Shown in pieces: positions 22,122 to 34,059 of a DNA stretch of 39,576 nucleotides. Location: positions 1 through 39,576 of the forward strand of contig JANVFP010000064.1 of assembly GCA_027919835.1 (NCBI GenBank), written 5' to 3'. This DNA is from Lentinula raphanica. Its lineage: Eukaryota > Basidiomycota > Agaricomycetes > Agaricales > Omphalotaceae. The notes beneath the pieces are model-generated. The model made no database searches. It was not told where the DNA came from and was given only the letters and a program-made list of their open reading frames with translations. Position 1 is the first letter of the stretch, and each line of letters opens with the position of its first letter. Both the position numbers and the translations under genes were made by a program.

Positions 22122-25108
22122 ATGATTGAGTTGACCTCTGGGCCACGGACACGGTCTCAGCAACAGGCAACAACTCATGAGGGTGCCCCAAAGCCTAACT
22201 CACCAAAAGCAATACCTGCCGTCAAGAATAAACGCTTTGACGGGGTGCATATACCCATAGATCGAAATAACCCTAGTAAAAACAAAACATCCGAAAAACC
22301 AAAGTCCAATCCGGACAATTCTACGCCTAATCATGACAGATCTGCTGGATCAGACCCCGATTCTTCTCAATCACTGAGGGAAGCTGCTTTGGAAAGGATA
22401 CAGTCAGTGACCATTGACGATTTAACGGATGAGAGTGCGTTAGGTTCGGAACGCGAGCCTGATCAGGCAGATCAACGGAAATCGAAGCAAGTACGATTCC
22501 GCGATCCGTCACCTCCTCGTACGGAAAATCCGAGAAGACCATTTGATGATGTTCAGCCCAGAGAAGTTACACCTCACCCTCGAAATCAACCCAAGCCGGA
22601 AAAGATGCCTGAATCTAAGGGATCTTCGAAGGCACCAAAATACAGGCTGCAGAATGAACTGTTCACGCCTGGTCTAGAGGAAGAGCTTGCTGACCGGATA
22701 GTGCGAAAGACGATTGAATTAACTTCTTCCGAAGCTTTACAGCTTTCGGGGAAGATCAGGCAGATCGTAGCACGAAAGATACGGAATAAGCGAGTACTTC
22801 CGCAAGATCGAAAGAAAATGCTGCTGAACGTGGCTGATCAACAAGATCTAGCTACGGAAACCCTTTCAAATGATGATTCCGAAGACGAACAAGTCATTTC
22901 CGTGGATGATCTAGCATTACCCGAAGCTTGGGCTTTTGAGAGATTAGCTGAGGATCGGGATGGGATGAAAGCAGGAGCGTTTGTTCAAGTAGATCCAGTA
23001 GAATCATTCTTAAGTGATGTCGACGAGAATGATGAACGACGAGATATGACCATAGTTGCTACCATAGGCAATGGTCTCCGTGCAGTGTGGCCTGTTGTGA
23101 ATGATCGGGAAGATCTCGAAGTAGAGAACCTCCTGGACTCAGGATCACAGATAGTCGCAATCGATATGAGCGTGGCGTTAGGCTTAGGTCTAGGTTGGGA
23201 TCCCGGAATCACCATACAGATGCAAAATGTACATGGCGGATCGCGCGGACCAAAGGTTTAGCCCGAAATGTGCCCTTTCGATTTGGACCAGTCACAGTGT
23301 ATTTACAGTTACATGTTCAAGAAAAGGCTCCCTTCGAAATACTGTTGGGACGGCCGTTTGATGTGTTAACTGAGAGTGTCATTCAGACTTTTGGATCGGG
23401 TGATCAGGAGCTTACGATTACGGATCCGAATACTGGAAAACGGTATACCATGGGTACATATCCGAAAGGACATGGACCGAGAGCACCAGAAAGGTGGTGG
23501 AACGAAAGTATCACAGCCAACTCAACAGTTGCAACCCGAATCAAGACGGGAAGACACTCACGAGGAGGCAGAGAAAGTTCCGCAACCAAATTTTTGAATA
23601 ACCTCTGGGATCTGAGTAGCGACCAGGGAGAGGTAGAAATCGCTCTTAGTGGGTACTGGGATGCTCAAGCGGAGGAAGTGGTTATAGAGTCGAATCAGGT
23701 GAAACGAGGTACCTTCTCAGATGAAGAATTAGCGGACGTGTATGTACAGTGCTGTCTGCCAACGATCGAGAAGTCGCACCCCGGAATTGCCGAAACCATA
23801 TCACTATACCTGAACAAGGTGTAGATCATCAACAAAATCGTGTGATCAACCCATGGAAGGAAGGATTTAGAGCTGATCCGACCGTTGAGGACCTGAAGGA
23901 GACCTTTTACCAGTCCATGACAAAGGACGTTAGGTGGAAGGACTTACACGGGTTAACTCGTCCATATGATAACACGGAAGGTCTACCAGATCAAGTAGAT
24001 CAACAAAAGATGCGGAATTGTCTTCAATGACCCAAGATTGGAGGCTGCGATGCATCGTGTTAAGCTCTGGGAACTTAAGAACGAGACGATTGACCAGCAT
24101 ATATGCGCATATAATGATGTGTTTTTGCCAGATCAGCCAGTTTCGGTCTTCGGTTCTCGAAAATATAAGCCTGTAGCGGTGAAGTTCGCCCTGTCAAGGC
24201 TGATCTACCGGAAGAATTCCGTGTGCGGAGACACATTTACGGGATCCTTTGGCTGATCTACCAGATCTACCAACTCATCCTCCGGAATTCACGCCGGGTA
24301 TTCGGTATACGCAAGAACGGAAGAGATCATCGAGAAAAACCATGCGGAAGGTTTCCTTACGGACGAGGAATGAAGCTAGTTCATCATTTGATGAAGCTGC
24401 AGGAAATGGGTTTTGCTTGGGAAGCTTCCGAGGGCGGAACATTCAGAGAGGACTTCTTTCCTCCCGTGAAAATTCCGGTCATACCTCATGAGCCCTGGGT
24501 CGAACGAAATATTCCAATTCCTCCCGGAATCTTCGAAAAGGTTTGTAAGATCATCAAGGATAAGATTGATGCTGGAGTTTATGAACCGTCTTGCTCGAGT
24601 TATCGTTCGAAATGGTTTTGTGTGGTCAAGAAGGATGGAACGAGTCTTCGTTTAGTACATAGTTTGGAACCCTTGAACAAGGTGACCATTCAACACTCCG
24701 GGATTCCTCCTGCTACCGCGGACATTGCTCGTCATTTTGCGGGTCGTGCCTGTGGTGGTTTGTTGGATATCTATGTGGGTTATGATGAACGACCACTCGA
24801 TGTTAGTTCGCGAGATCTGACGACATTCCAAACTCCGTACGGACCACACCGTCTCGTAAAGTTGCCTATGGGTTGGACGAACTCTGTTCCGATATTCCAT
24901 GACGATGTAACTTACATGATGCGAGATGAAATTCCGGAATATACTATTCCATACGTCGATGATTTCCTATCAGAGGCCCCGGGACTCGTTATGAATTACC
25001 GGGTGGCGGATACGAAACTATCCCTGAAAATCCTTTGATCAGACGATTTGTCTGGGAGCATCTCCAAAATGTGAACCGAATCATTCAGCGGATGCGGTAT
25101 TGCGGCGG
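22122..25108 (+). pseudogene. Gypsy C pol: protease and reverse transcriptase, interrupted
   Basis: A separate pol frame opens at ATG 22122, nine bases after the gag stop. A charged, low-complexity N-terminus (22122-23040) precedes the retropepsin LLDSGS (about 23130). A frameshift near 23255 moves the flap and ILLGRPF motif into another frame (to 23824). More frame changes follow at about 23830, 24020, 24240 and 25035. The reverse transcriptase core is readable at 24223-25038: WFCVVKKDG, LDIYVGYDE, PMGWTNS and catalytic YVDD (24952-24963). At 25108 the KDZ element interrupts the thumb region. Removing it with one target duplicate restores the frame into the sequence at 38675. Confidence 0.85.
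25102..25108 (+). repeat. Left target-site duplication of the KDZ element (GCGGCGG)
   Basis: Identical to 38668-38674. Keeping a single copy joins the Gypsy C reverse transcriptase in frame (TGC GGC GGA ACC), which fixes the insertion point. Because the site is a GCG repeat, a 4-bp duplication would also keep the frame. Confidence 0.8.
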
Positions 25109-25216
25109 CACTTCAGTCACCCACCTAACTAGGCCTACTTAGGCTTAACTTTCATCAAAATCCCATAGCCTACAGGAGCTTGATCCCTGGGATATCCCAG
25201 GTGTGGGAATCCCAGA
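25109..25216 (+). repeat. Left terminal inverted repeat of the KDZ element
   Basis: Starts CACTTCAGTCACCCACC. It matches the reverse complement of about 38563-38667 with three single-base indels and a few substitutions, and passes directly into the subterminal repeat array. Confidence 0.88.
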
Positions 25217-25880
25217 TGTGGGATTCCCAGGTACCTGGGACACCCAGACATGGGATTTCCAAGTACCTGGGACACCCAAATGGGATTTCCATACCTGTTA
25301 TCTCAGTATGGAGTTCCCACCTGGGACTCCCACTTGGGACTTCCAATGCATGGGACTCCCATCTAGTCTGGGCATCCCATGCTAGTTCTTATGACATGGG
25401 AGTCCCACATCAGCTGGGAATCCCAACTCACTACTCATTATGGGAAACCCACCTGAAATGGGAGTCCCATATGAGCTGGGAATCCCATGATGACCACTTA
25501 TTATGGGAAACCCATCTGAAATGGGAGTCCCATATCAGTTGGGAATCCCAACTAACCACTTAGTATGGGAGACCCACCTGAAATGGGAGTCCCATATGAG
25601 CTGGGAATCCCATGATGACCACTTAGTATGGGATACCCACCTGAAATGGGAGTCCCATATGAGCTGGGAATCCCATGCTGACATTAGTATGGGATACCCA
25701 CCTGAAATGGGAGTCCCATATGAGCTGGGAATCCCATGCTGACCACTTATTATGGGAAACCCATCTGAAATGGGAGTCCCATATCAGTTGGGAATCCAAC
25801 CAACCACTCAATATAAGAGTCCCACCTGAAGTGAGTTTCTCTGCATGGGAATCCCAAATATTTAATCCCAGGGACCAGTA
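25190..25880 (+). repeat. Left subterminal array, ~62-bp units with GGGANTCCC palindromes
   Basis: Six units begin at about 25439, 25502, 25564, 25627, 25688 and 25751 (spacing 61-63 bp), each starting TATGGGA and containing TGGGAGTCCCA and TGGGAATCCCA. More diverged units flank them. The mirror-image array lies at 38005-38590. Arrays of short palindromes next to the ends are typical transposase-binding regions in CACTA-like and related elements; that role is inferred here. Apparent open frames in this region are by-products of the repeats. Confidence 0.88.
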
Positions 25881-26048
25881 TGAGACCCACACCTGTCTAG
25901 GGGATTCTAAAATTCACAAGTAGCTCATGGCCATACTACATCTACATAGCATTCTCAGTTACTATATATTCTTGCTTCTTTGTATTTTCAAGCACTTCAT
26001 GGAACAAAAAAGGATTCAAATTGTGAGATTGTTAATAAATGAGCAATT

Positions 26049-29000
26049 CTAGATTATATGTTCAGCGTATGCATCTGCAATATCTAGAGTATCAATATGC
26101 TCTATCAACGCTAAATCTAAGTCATCGTTGTCCAAATCATCAATTTCATCCAAGTCATCAGTGTTCCCTTCTTCGTATGACTGCTCGTGGACGTCTTCTG
26201 TCTCCTCATCATTCAGACCTTCAAGAGATGGTACAACCTCTGATGGAAGACCTGTGAATGTTTGCATCCATCGCGCCGACATTTGCTTAAGGAGTTTGCG
26301 GCGCCGACGGAGCTGGTATAACAGTGTTACATCTGCCGAAATTGGTCAGCAGATCAATGGTGCGGAAACGATTCATTATTCATGCCTTCTGTGTCGCTCA
26401 TGGCAGTTTGAAGAACCACCCATTCCTCATTATACCAACTACCCAATGCGGATAGTTCATGCTTGAGCCGCTGAAGCTCCTCATCTGCTCGGTCTCGTAG
26501 CAGAATGCCACGGATGCCTGTTCGAACTTCTTCATCAGATAGCCAGAGTGGTGGATGTTCGTTATCATTGTCTTCTGTTAGCCCTGTATCATCCCAAACC
26601 GCATCATCAACATCAAGGGTGAACAACTCCTTCATCACAAGTGGTCTCGGAGCCTGAGCATGTGCTGGTGCTCGTTGAGAGGCGATCATGTTGGACATCG
26701 ACTTGCATAAGTTGTTATATTTGCGAACCAGTGCTTCAATCCCACTATCGCGTCGTTTGACAGTACTTTCAGTGTGATTGTGTAGCTTGCGTTCAGAAGC
26801 TAAGTACATTCTCATGAGTTACCAGTTGATGAGAAACGATGGGATCTTACTGTTTGTCTGTCGACGAAAAGAGCGCTCAACACGATCACGCTCAAACTTC
26901 CGTGCGCGTAATCTTTGACATATACGAGCCTTTAGCGCACAGGCATTCATGCGATCCCTCACAAAACTGCTTGAAGCCAGTCTCCGATAGTCCTGCATCC
27001 CTTCGACTCCAAGTCGAGACTCGGAGGCCCGAAGTTGGTTCTGTAGTTTGACTAACTTCTCCTTTACTGACGCCAGCTCTGATTCTGCCTCTGCTATCTC
27101 ATATGGTTCCGAGAGAGGATCCGCTATGATGGCCTCCATACGTTTCAGTGTTTCAGCCGAAGTGTCGCGCGCTCTTCTTAGCTGTATAGTGCTTTCGATC
27201 GCTTTCTTTCCTGCGGTTTGAGATTGCCCTATAACCAAATGCATGCATGTCATGAACAAATCCACGAGACATGATACAAGGGATACATACGTGGGAGAGG
27301 GCGTGTAGCAGAGGCCACCTGCAGCTGCCATTGACTGCGAAGAAATTCTGGATCACGCATCGAAGAGAGTACGTCCTTGTCTCCCTCATCGCGTCGGGCT
27401 TGAGCTTGTCGCCATTTCCTCACTAGGAACCCCGCAATACCCTCTAGATTGACTTGATTGATATGATGGATTTGCATATCCAACGTATAAAGCCGCGTAT
27501 AATACTAGAAGTACTGTCAGTTATTCCTCTTGAAAATTTTGTACATCCGACGACTCACACCACAAACTCTGAGGTATGCAATAAGCGGGCTGATCGCCAA
27601 AAGCGTTCACACCCCTCTCCGTCAGATAGTCCAAAACCTATGCATTTACGAGGATGGTAAATGCACTGACAAGCCCAGCCATGCCCGAATGCGTGGAAGA
27701 CCGAAATTCCAAAGCCAATTCGGGGAAATACTCATTAAGGAAGCCCCACTTGACGCAACTACGCTCGAGCTGGCAAGCTATGTCGTATAGCAGGCCAACA
27801 GACCAGTCTGGAGGTAGGTGCTTGAATAACATATCGACAAGGGCTAGTGCGTAATGTTGGCGTTCTCCCGGGGTGGTCATGTTCACTAACCACAGCACGT
27901 TGTCGTGCCGACACAAGAGTCCCATAACTGCCGTGGAGTCAAAACTGGGTACTCGCTTTCTGTCTGTCACCATCAGCAGCGGTAAAACTGTCGTTACAGG
28001 CATCTAGCACGGAGTTCGGAACTTTGAGATGAGGCTCCATTCTATCATCCTCCTGTTCCGGTCGAGCAGGTGCCTTATTCGTCCGTATTGAGTCCACCTT
28101 CGCTTCCCAATGGTCAACATGGTCTTGGGGAATGAATGACGTCTTCGGATGCTCGTACAATGGATCCCGTACTTGCTTGTTATGTTTCTGCGTGAAGCAC
28201 GCATCGAGGCAGACGATAGCACTAAAACTATGTCATGCTTAGCATATTCTCAAGGTGGACATATGTCGAAGGACTTACCCTCCTTCGAATTTCATATCAC
28301 TTCCAAAGCAGAGGGGACAACGACTCCGAAGGTACTCGGATGGACGAGTGAGTGTTTGTGGTATAGCACCTTCAGTGCGAATCCGCTTCGCAGGTGCTCC
28401 TGACTCATCCGATTCATCGTCGGATGAGTTTGGTGATCCAAACAACTCCTCGACGTCGAAGTCAGTAGCGGTCTCGTTTATTGAGGGTACGGGGGGTGAA
28501 ATGGTGTCTGATGGATGGATATTTGCACGAGTTTTCTCGATCACCGACTGTACCGAACTTTGAGCGGCCTGTTGGAGAACGTTGTACCAACGCAGAGCAT
28601 TGGAGAACTGCCGCCGAAGAGGATCCTAAGTGTAATCGTAAGAACATAGGCCAGAGCACGAGACCAAACTAACCCACCTTGCCGCTCATTTGATAACCTT
28701 GCGATCGGAGAAAATCTTCGATTGCAGCACAGAAAGCAGTGACGTTGGGCGAGATGCGGAGAAATAAGCGAGTTACAAAATCGAGTAGGCGGATGTCGAA
28801 TGCTAGAGTAGGGAAGATCGGAGCACAACCGAACAATCCCAGCCGCATGAGTTGAGTCGCTGCAGTTCTACATTGACAGACGACCAGGGAAGTTCTGTGA
28901 ACCTCTGAACAACAGGAGTCAGCCGAAATTGAGCAAATTTCGAAGGAAACTCACTGTTGAAGGATACTACATTAACCTCTAACCGTCTTTCACCTGAACC

Positions 29001-29486
29001 CATGCAAACACAAGTTTGAGACTCTAACGTCACCTCTTGAGCAAGATTGGCTGAATTGCAAAGATATTTCATATACACTGGTACGAGTGAAGGTATAACC
29101 AGCGTCTGCCAATTGGTAACCTGTCGAAGTCGTTTGTTGCGATGTGTCGTAGATGTAGCCGCAGATGCTTCAACAATATTAGAAACGATTGGATCCGCAG
29201 GTTCTTGACTGCGTGTGTCCTTGGCCTTCGACGCATTGGAATTATCTACGCCGAGATCAAAGAGTGGTCTTTCAAGGAAGCCCACTTGTCCACGAGGAAC
29301 AGGTAGAAATCGTCTTTGGGCGTGTGTTCTGCCATGCGGGCCATATAGAACGACAGCCGCCGATCTTTTTGTGGGTGATTTCGAATGCGGCGAGCTTGGG
29401 AAAGCCACGTATCGAGAACGTGAAGGTGTCTGCGGTCGAGTAGGATTGCTCTCGAGTTGAGATTTTGGTATCCGCAATCGAGACAT
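26049..29486 (-). pseudogene. KDZ transposase with CxC cysteine cluster (8 exons, frameshifted)
   Basis: Exons 29486-28955, 28904-28678, 28625-28279, 28221-27559, 27504-27291, 27228-26851, 26799-26386, 26332-26049. Introns are 50-62 bp; seven of the eight junction phases agree exactly, and the last intron is GC-AG. The product would be about 1019 residues. The N-terminus is basic and Ser/Pro-rich; the CxC region (SERRLEV-type block, VCQC, LGLFGCAP) spans exons 1-2. The RNase H-like core is in exon 4: LDACF, FDSTAVMGLLCRHD, LYDIACQLERSC and GEGCERFW. A coiled-coil, charged C-terminus follows. It would cut and join the element's ends. Exon 4 has one extra T (AAAA at 27941-27944 on the plus strand), one base missing near 27703 and one missing near 27600, each breaking the catalytic core. 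ATG 29510 is an alternative start. Confidence 0.9.
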
Positions 29487-29510
29487 GGTGAAAGTGTAGA
29501 GGGAGGTCAC

Positions 29511-30018
29511 TGAACTGCAAAGCGTAAGACTCTTCTTGTCATTGTTCCTTTGCTTGGTCTAGAAGAATAGACTATTGTTCGATACTGACAATCAAAATGA
29601 GTCGGCTAACGCACCTGTGAATACCGACAACTTCCACGTAGCAGATCCAGCATCGTTCGATATCCAACGTGGTTGCTCCGACTCCGATAGTATTGATCAC
29701 AGTTTCGTTTCTGTATACGCTAACTTGCAACTCAATCATTCATAACTCACGTCGTAAGTCTGACAACGTACCGGAGATTCCGATAAGCTCATCGATACTC
29801 GAACGCGTCGACATTGAATGATCCCGAAAAGCTTGTAGAAACTTGAAACTCGTCTGAAGATGCCGGCAGCAAGAGGTCGTGCAGCAATAGGAGGAAGTTG
29901 AGCAGTGAGGGCGTTGTATAGAGGTAGTGAGAGAGTCCAAAAGGCTTCGAAAGGTTTGAAGGCTGTCGGGGACGAGCAGGACGACGAGCAAAGGACTTAG
30001 CGTGAAGCAAGGAGAAAA
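29511..30018. promoter_or_regulatory. Upstream region of the KDZ transposase
   Basis: About 500 bp between the transposase start and the palindrome. It holds short minus-strand frames with no known motif; these could be untranslated leader or small upstream exons. I see nothing firm. Confidence 0.3.
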
Positions 30019-30172
30019 TGTTTTCCCACGCGTTTCCCGCCAGGTTGAGCCACAGGTCCGGAAGAAAACTTCGTTTTTGGAAATATTCTTTACATCCGGA
30101 AGAATATTTCCAAAAACGAAGTTTTTCTTCCGGACCTGTGGCTCAACCTGGCGGGAAACGCGTGGGAAAACA
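30019..30172. promoter_or_regulatory. 154-bp palindrome between divergent genes, with MCB- and E2F-like boxes
   Basis: Arm 1 (30019-30090) and arm 2 (30100-30172) are reverse complements with a single 1-bp indel, around a 9-bp spacer. Each arm carries ACGCGT (30028-30033; 30158-30163) overlapping TTTCCCGCC or its complement (30033-30041; 30150-30158). ACGCGT is the MCB core bound by fungal MBF, and TTTCCCGCC fits the E2F consensus, both G1/S promoter elements. The palindrome sits between the transposase and the Spt5-like gene, about 130 bp upstream of the latter's ATG. No target duplication flanks it, so a separate MITE is less likely, though possible. Confidence 0.6.
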
Positions 30173-30304
30173 ATTTCTCTTTCTTCTTACTCGTCGTCGT
30201 TACTTATGGCAGTGAGGTCGCTAGGCTTCTTTGGGCTCCGTCTTCGTGTTCAACCCCCGAGGTATGTCTCTCCGATGCTTCAAATGTCTTACTTACTGAT
30301 ATAA

Positions 30305-33300
30305 ATGTCAGATATACGCTATAACGACGACGACGACGACGACGAAAGACGCTACGCGATTAGTGAGTTTTTCCAGAGTCCTTCATCTGAAAAGGATTGG
30401 GAACGATTTCGGAATCAGTTTTGGAGTAGTCAGGCTTCGCAGGACTCGCAAATGGCAGCAAACAGCGCTCTAGAGGCCCTTGCGGGTATGTCCTTTCGTT
30501 GTGCTTGATATGTTTCTTCTCATTATCAGGTTAGAATACGGCTCAGACGATGAAGAACTCGTATATCATCCTTCGAGCCCACAAGAATCTACGTTGACAC
30601 GAATCGCCGCATTTCACGATGATCACGACGTACCAACTACATCCGATCCCAACCTCCTTGCAGGTATGCGATAGGTCTAACTATGTCCATCCATATTTCT
30701 CATCGCCCATCGTAGAAAACACTTCGAAAAATGATGGCGAACCTATGTCACAACCCATCACAGTACCCACTCTTACTTCTCCTTTGATATCTGACCGGGA
30801 CTGCTTGACGCGTGGAGGCTCACCGCTTATGTTCTCGTCTCAACCTGTTCACAAATTGTCGAGGATCAAACAAGAGTACGCTCGGCGATTTTTGGATATA
30901 GAGGCTATCGACGATGAAGAAGAAGAGATGGCGCGCGACAGTGATATCTCAGAAGGTAGGACTGCCTGCTTTGATTTTCAAATCTTCCTAAATTGTCGTG
31001 TCCAGATGATTTCATTGAATACTCCATGCCCGGCGACGCTTCTATCTCACAATCTTCTACGAGTACTTTTGTTCTGCCCCGAACTGAAACAGCTACGACT
31101 CGCTTCATCGACCATCTCGAAGAGACCTACGTTCACGGTAGTCAGACCCTGATCGAGGAGTCTGAGTCTCAGACGATCGAGGAAATCACACGCACCAATC
31201 ATCAAGACCGAGATTGGGTAGAAACGGTTCTGCTTGAGGCTACTCATCTTCCCGATGATTGGGTACTCTTTCGTGCTGATTGCAAGGTAAGATGAGCTTG
31301 TGTCATCGACGTCCACCTGTACTCATGTATCAACTTAGTCGGGCTCCGAATACAACATCCTCTTCGATGTCATGGACTCGCCAATTCTTCAGCGCGAAGT
31401 GCGAAGTGCCTTCTATAATCCTTCTTTGGGTAGTCATATTTACTTCGAAGCTTCGATTCCTCATGATCGGCCCTCCGTTCTCATGAACTTCTTAACCGTG
31501 CACTCGGACATCTACGTCTCGTCTCTATTCTGCGTTCAGCCCATAGATCACAAAGCATGTCTGCGGATACTACCTCATAATGACCGTATATTCTCTCCTG
31601 GTACTTGGGTCAAAATACAATCACCAGGTCTCTATAACGGCGACACGGGATTGGTTCGGGGCTTCGTCATATTCCAGGTCGATTGAACATCGCCGTAGCA
31701 CTCGTTCCACGTATCGTTCGCGAATGGGACGAACCAGATCCTCCCCGTCCCAAACTCGATATCTTGACCGAGGATCACCTCGATGAGAATGACATAGAAA
31801 GGCGGACCGCTAATGGAATCTCCTATTTCAAGTACAACAATCAATTCTTCGAGTCAGGTCTTATGATCGAATATTTCTCACCGGCTATGTTGTCTGTGGC
31901 GCCCGACATATCTTGGACAATCGCCGACTCTTCATAGAGAGCAAACACCCGTTCGTGTTACAACGGCTTAGCAGTATGCCAACGCCTGAACTCTGGCACT
32001 TCGAAGAAGGGGAATCGGTTTCTATCGTAGGGGAGGAGCTTGACTTACACGGAGAGATTGCGAGAGGCATCATAATTGAGGTTTTCATCGGAGAGTGCGA
32101 GGTGGAAACCAATGTCGGCGAGACTGTCGTCGTGCATATGGATCATCTTGTCAAGAGATTCGTACCCGGCGATTATGTGAAGGTTATGAAGGGTACTCAC
32201 ACCGATACAAAAGGCCTGGTTGGTGAAAGAGATGGTCGTGTCCTTGGTTTGATTCCCGATTCCTCCCACTCTGTGGTATGTTATCTCAACAATCTATTCA
32301 TTGTTCTTTTGCATCACCTTATCGTTCCTTTTCGCCAGAGCATCTGGGTCGATGTCAACAGTGTTACTGCAGCAGTTTCTGATTCTTCACTTCCCATGCC
32401 GACGAATAACTTTCCCTGGAAGGATCTCAAAGTTCGGCGAATCGATCACGATTTCTATGCGCAAATCGAGGGAGTGATTAAAAGGGCTTGGCCTGACGGT
32501 CATGGTTCCGCTCGTATCTTAATGTATATCCCTTCGCACGATTGTTCCTTCGAACTAGATTACACCCAGGTCGCTGAGGTCGAGTGAGTGGCTCTCTTAT
32601 GGTTCTCCCAAGTGACATTGAGCGTTTTGCAGGTCAGATAAAACCCTCGATCAACTTGCTCTGGACCTTGACGGGCAATCATTCTTCTTTGACCGTTTCA
32701 GGATCGATCGCTCTCTCCATCGGATGAAGACAGCCCCTGAACCCTGGATTGGTGCTCGTGTACGTGTTGTTCAAGGCCATAACCATGGTCTGACTGGCAC
32801 CGTCCGGGATGTGAACCGTTATCGTGTCGACCTCAAAATGAATCCTCGGGCAAGTGGGATTATTCTGACGGTTGAACTTGATGTCGCTCGAGGCAACATT
32901 GTAAGCCCTCAAGTGAGACTTGATTATGATTCTGTCCGTGAACTACAGTGAGCATCCCTGACATATCAGTCAATCTATCATTTACTTTTCGCTAGAACAT
33001 GTCAACTGTTACACCAAGTTATCCCTCCCAGCTGGCGACAGTCTTTTTTCATGCCGAGTACGACGTATATTCCCACCAAAGACATTTCCCTGACAGACCC
33101 TGTTCCTGCTCGAGCTTACACTCCCGTAATTGATTGCGATGCAGTCTCGAAGTTATACGAATTTGTTGGCGCCTGGCATCCCGGCCTAGATAGCGGTGGA
33201 ATCCCAACACATGGTAAGTTTCCTACTCGTTCGGTCGTGAAAAGCCTCCTCACAAGCTGGATAGAGGTCGACAAGTTAGGCCCGAACTTCGTGGCACCTC

Positions 33301-33824
33301 CTACTCACTTCCTTTGTAACCGAAATCTTCTTGGCATATCTATCCGAGTAGACATTGTCGATGGTCCTTACGACACTCTCAAAACCAAAGCTGGTGAGAG
33401 ATATGTCATTCCTACGCCTACGGCAAACGGAAACATACTCTTACGGGTTGATCAACCTAAGATTAAAGTTGGTGATGTCTTTTTGGACACCACAACAGTT
33501 ATGAAACACCGCGTTCGGCCAAAACCCAGCACTGAGAAAAGGTTGATGGTTGTAATTGGAGGAGTACAAGAACACATTGGGAAACTCGTGCGGCGGATTC
33601 ATCACTTTTTCAAGGGAAGCAAGACTGATGCAAATAAATGGTTCAAACTTGTTGTAGTGGAATTCTCAGGTGAAGCGGAGAGAGTCACGGATCTGGAGCT
33701 TGAGCTTTCACCTAACGACGTAGAATTTGTACGAGAGAGTGACAAAGTGCGGAGAGCTTCAACCCTCCTGTTAGCAGAAAGGCGACAGTTCTTGAGCCAT
33801 TCAGCTCCCGAGATACGTCCATAG
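30305..33824 (+). pseudogene. Spt5-like transcription elongation factor (NGN plus KOW), transposon-borne
   Basis: Exons 30305-30485, 30535-30663, 30716-30955, 31006-31286, 31339-32275, 32339-32583, 32633-32947, 32996-33824, all with GT-AG introns of 48-63 bp and agreeing phases; about 1052 codons. The acidic N-terminus contains a RRFLDIEA block like the start of eukaryotic Spt5. Exons 4-5 encode an NGN-like domain (DWVLFRADC, GSEYNILFDVM, GSHIYFEA). KOW-type motifs follow at about 31606-31680, 32164-32260, 32751-32815 and probably 33328-33400. Spt5 holds RNA polymerase II in an elongating state. Exon 5 has two apparent 1-base deletions (near 31686 and 31898); allowing for both makes all phases fit. 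The ATG is the first in frame after stops. It faces the transposase across the palindrome. Confidence 0.82.
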
Positions 33825-34059
33825 GCATATTATATGTTGTACTTTTGGAAAATTGAACAGTAATGAATTCAACCTCCTGGGCTCTCCCTTTGAGTATTAC
33901 ATCTAAGTCTCTAATGCTCGAAGACACTTCAGAACGCGTCCGAAATGACGTTAAACTAAACACAATGGAGGTGGTTCAGTCACGTTATCAAGAGGTGGAT
34001 CCGTTGGTCTATGGTTGTGCACAACTTAATCTTTAACACCTATCGTGGTCGTTGTAGCG
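33825..34059. other. Intergenic gap inside the KDZ element
   Basis: 235 bp between the Spt5-like gene and the third gene. It should hold the 3' end of the former and the promoter of the latter; no clear motif seen. Confidence 0.4.

Noticed and set aside
25439..25815. Regular ~62-bp repeats resembling a CRISPR array
   Set aside because: Units are contiguous with no unique spacers, they are mirrored at the other end of a transposon, and the setting is eukaryotic.
28848..28857. Apparent 5-bp duplication (TGAGT twice) breaking the transposase
   Set aside because: With the 50-bp intron 28905-28954 removed, the frame through this site reads correctly into VCQC and LGLFGCAP, so no mutation is needed here.
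31865..31940. A short intron (about 42 bp) explaining the second frame change in the Spt5-like gene
   Set aside because: Candidate GT-AG sites there give the wrong phase; a one-base loss fits the whole exon chain.
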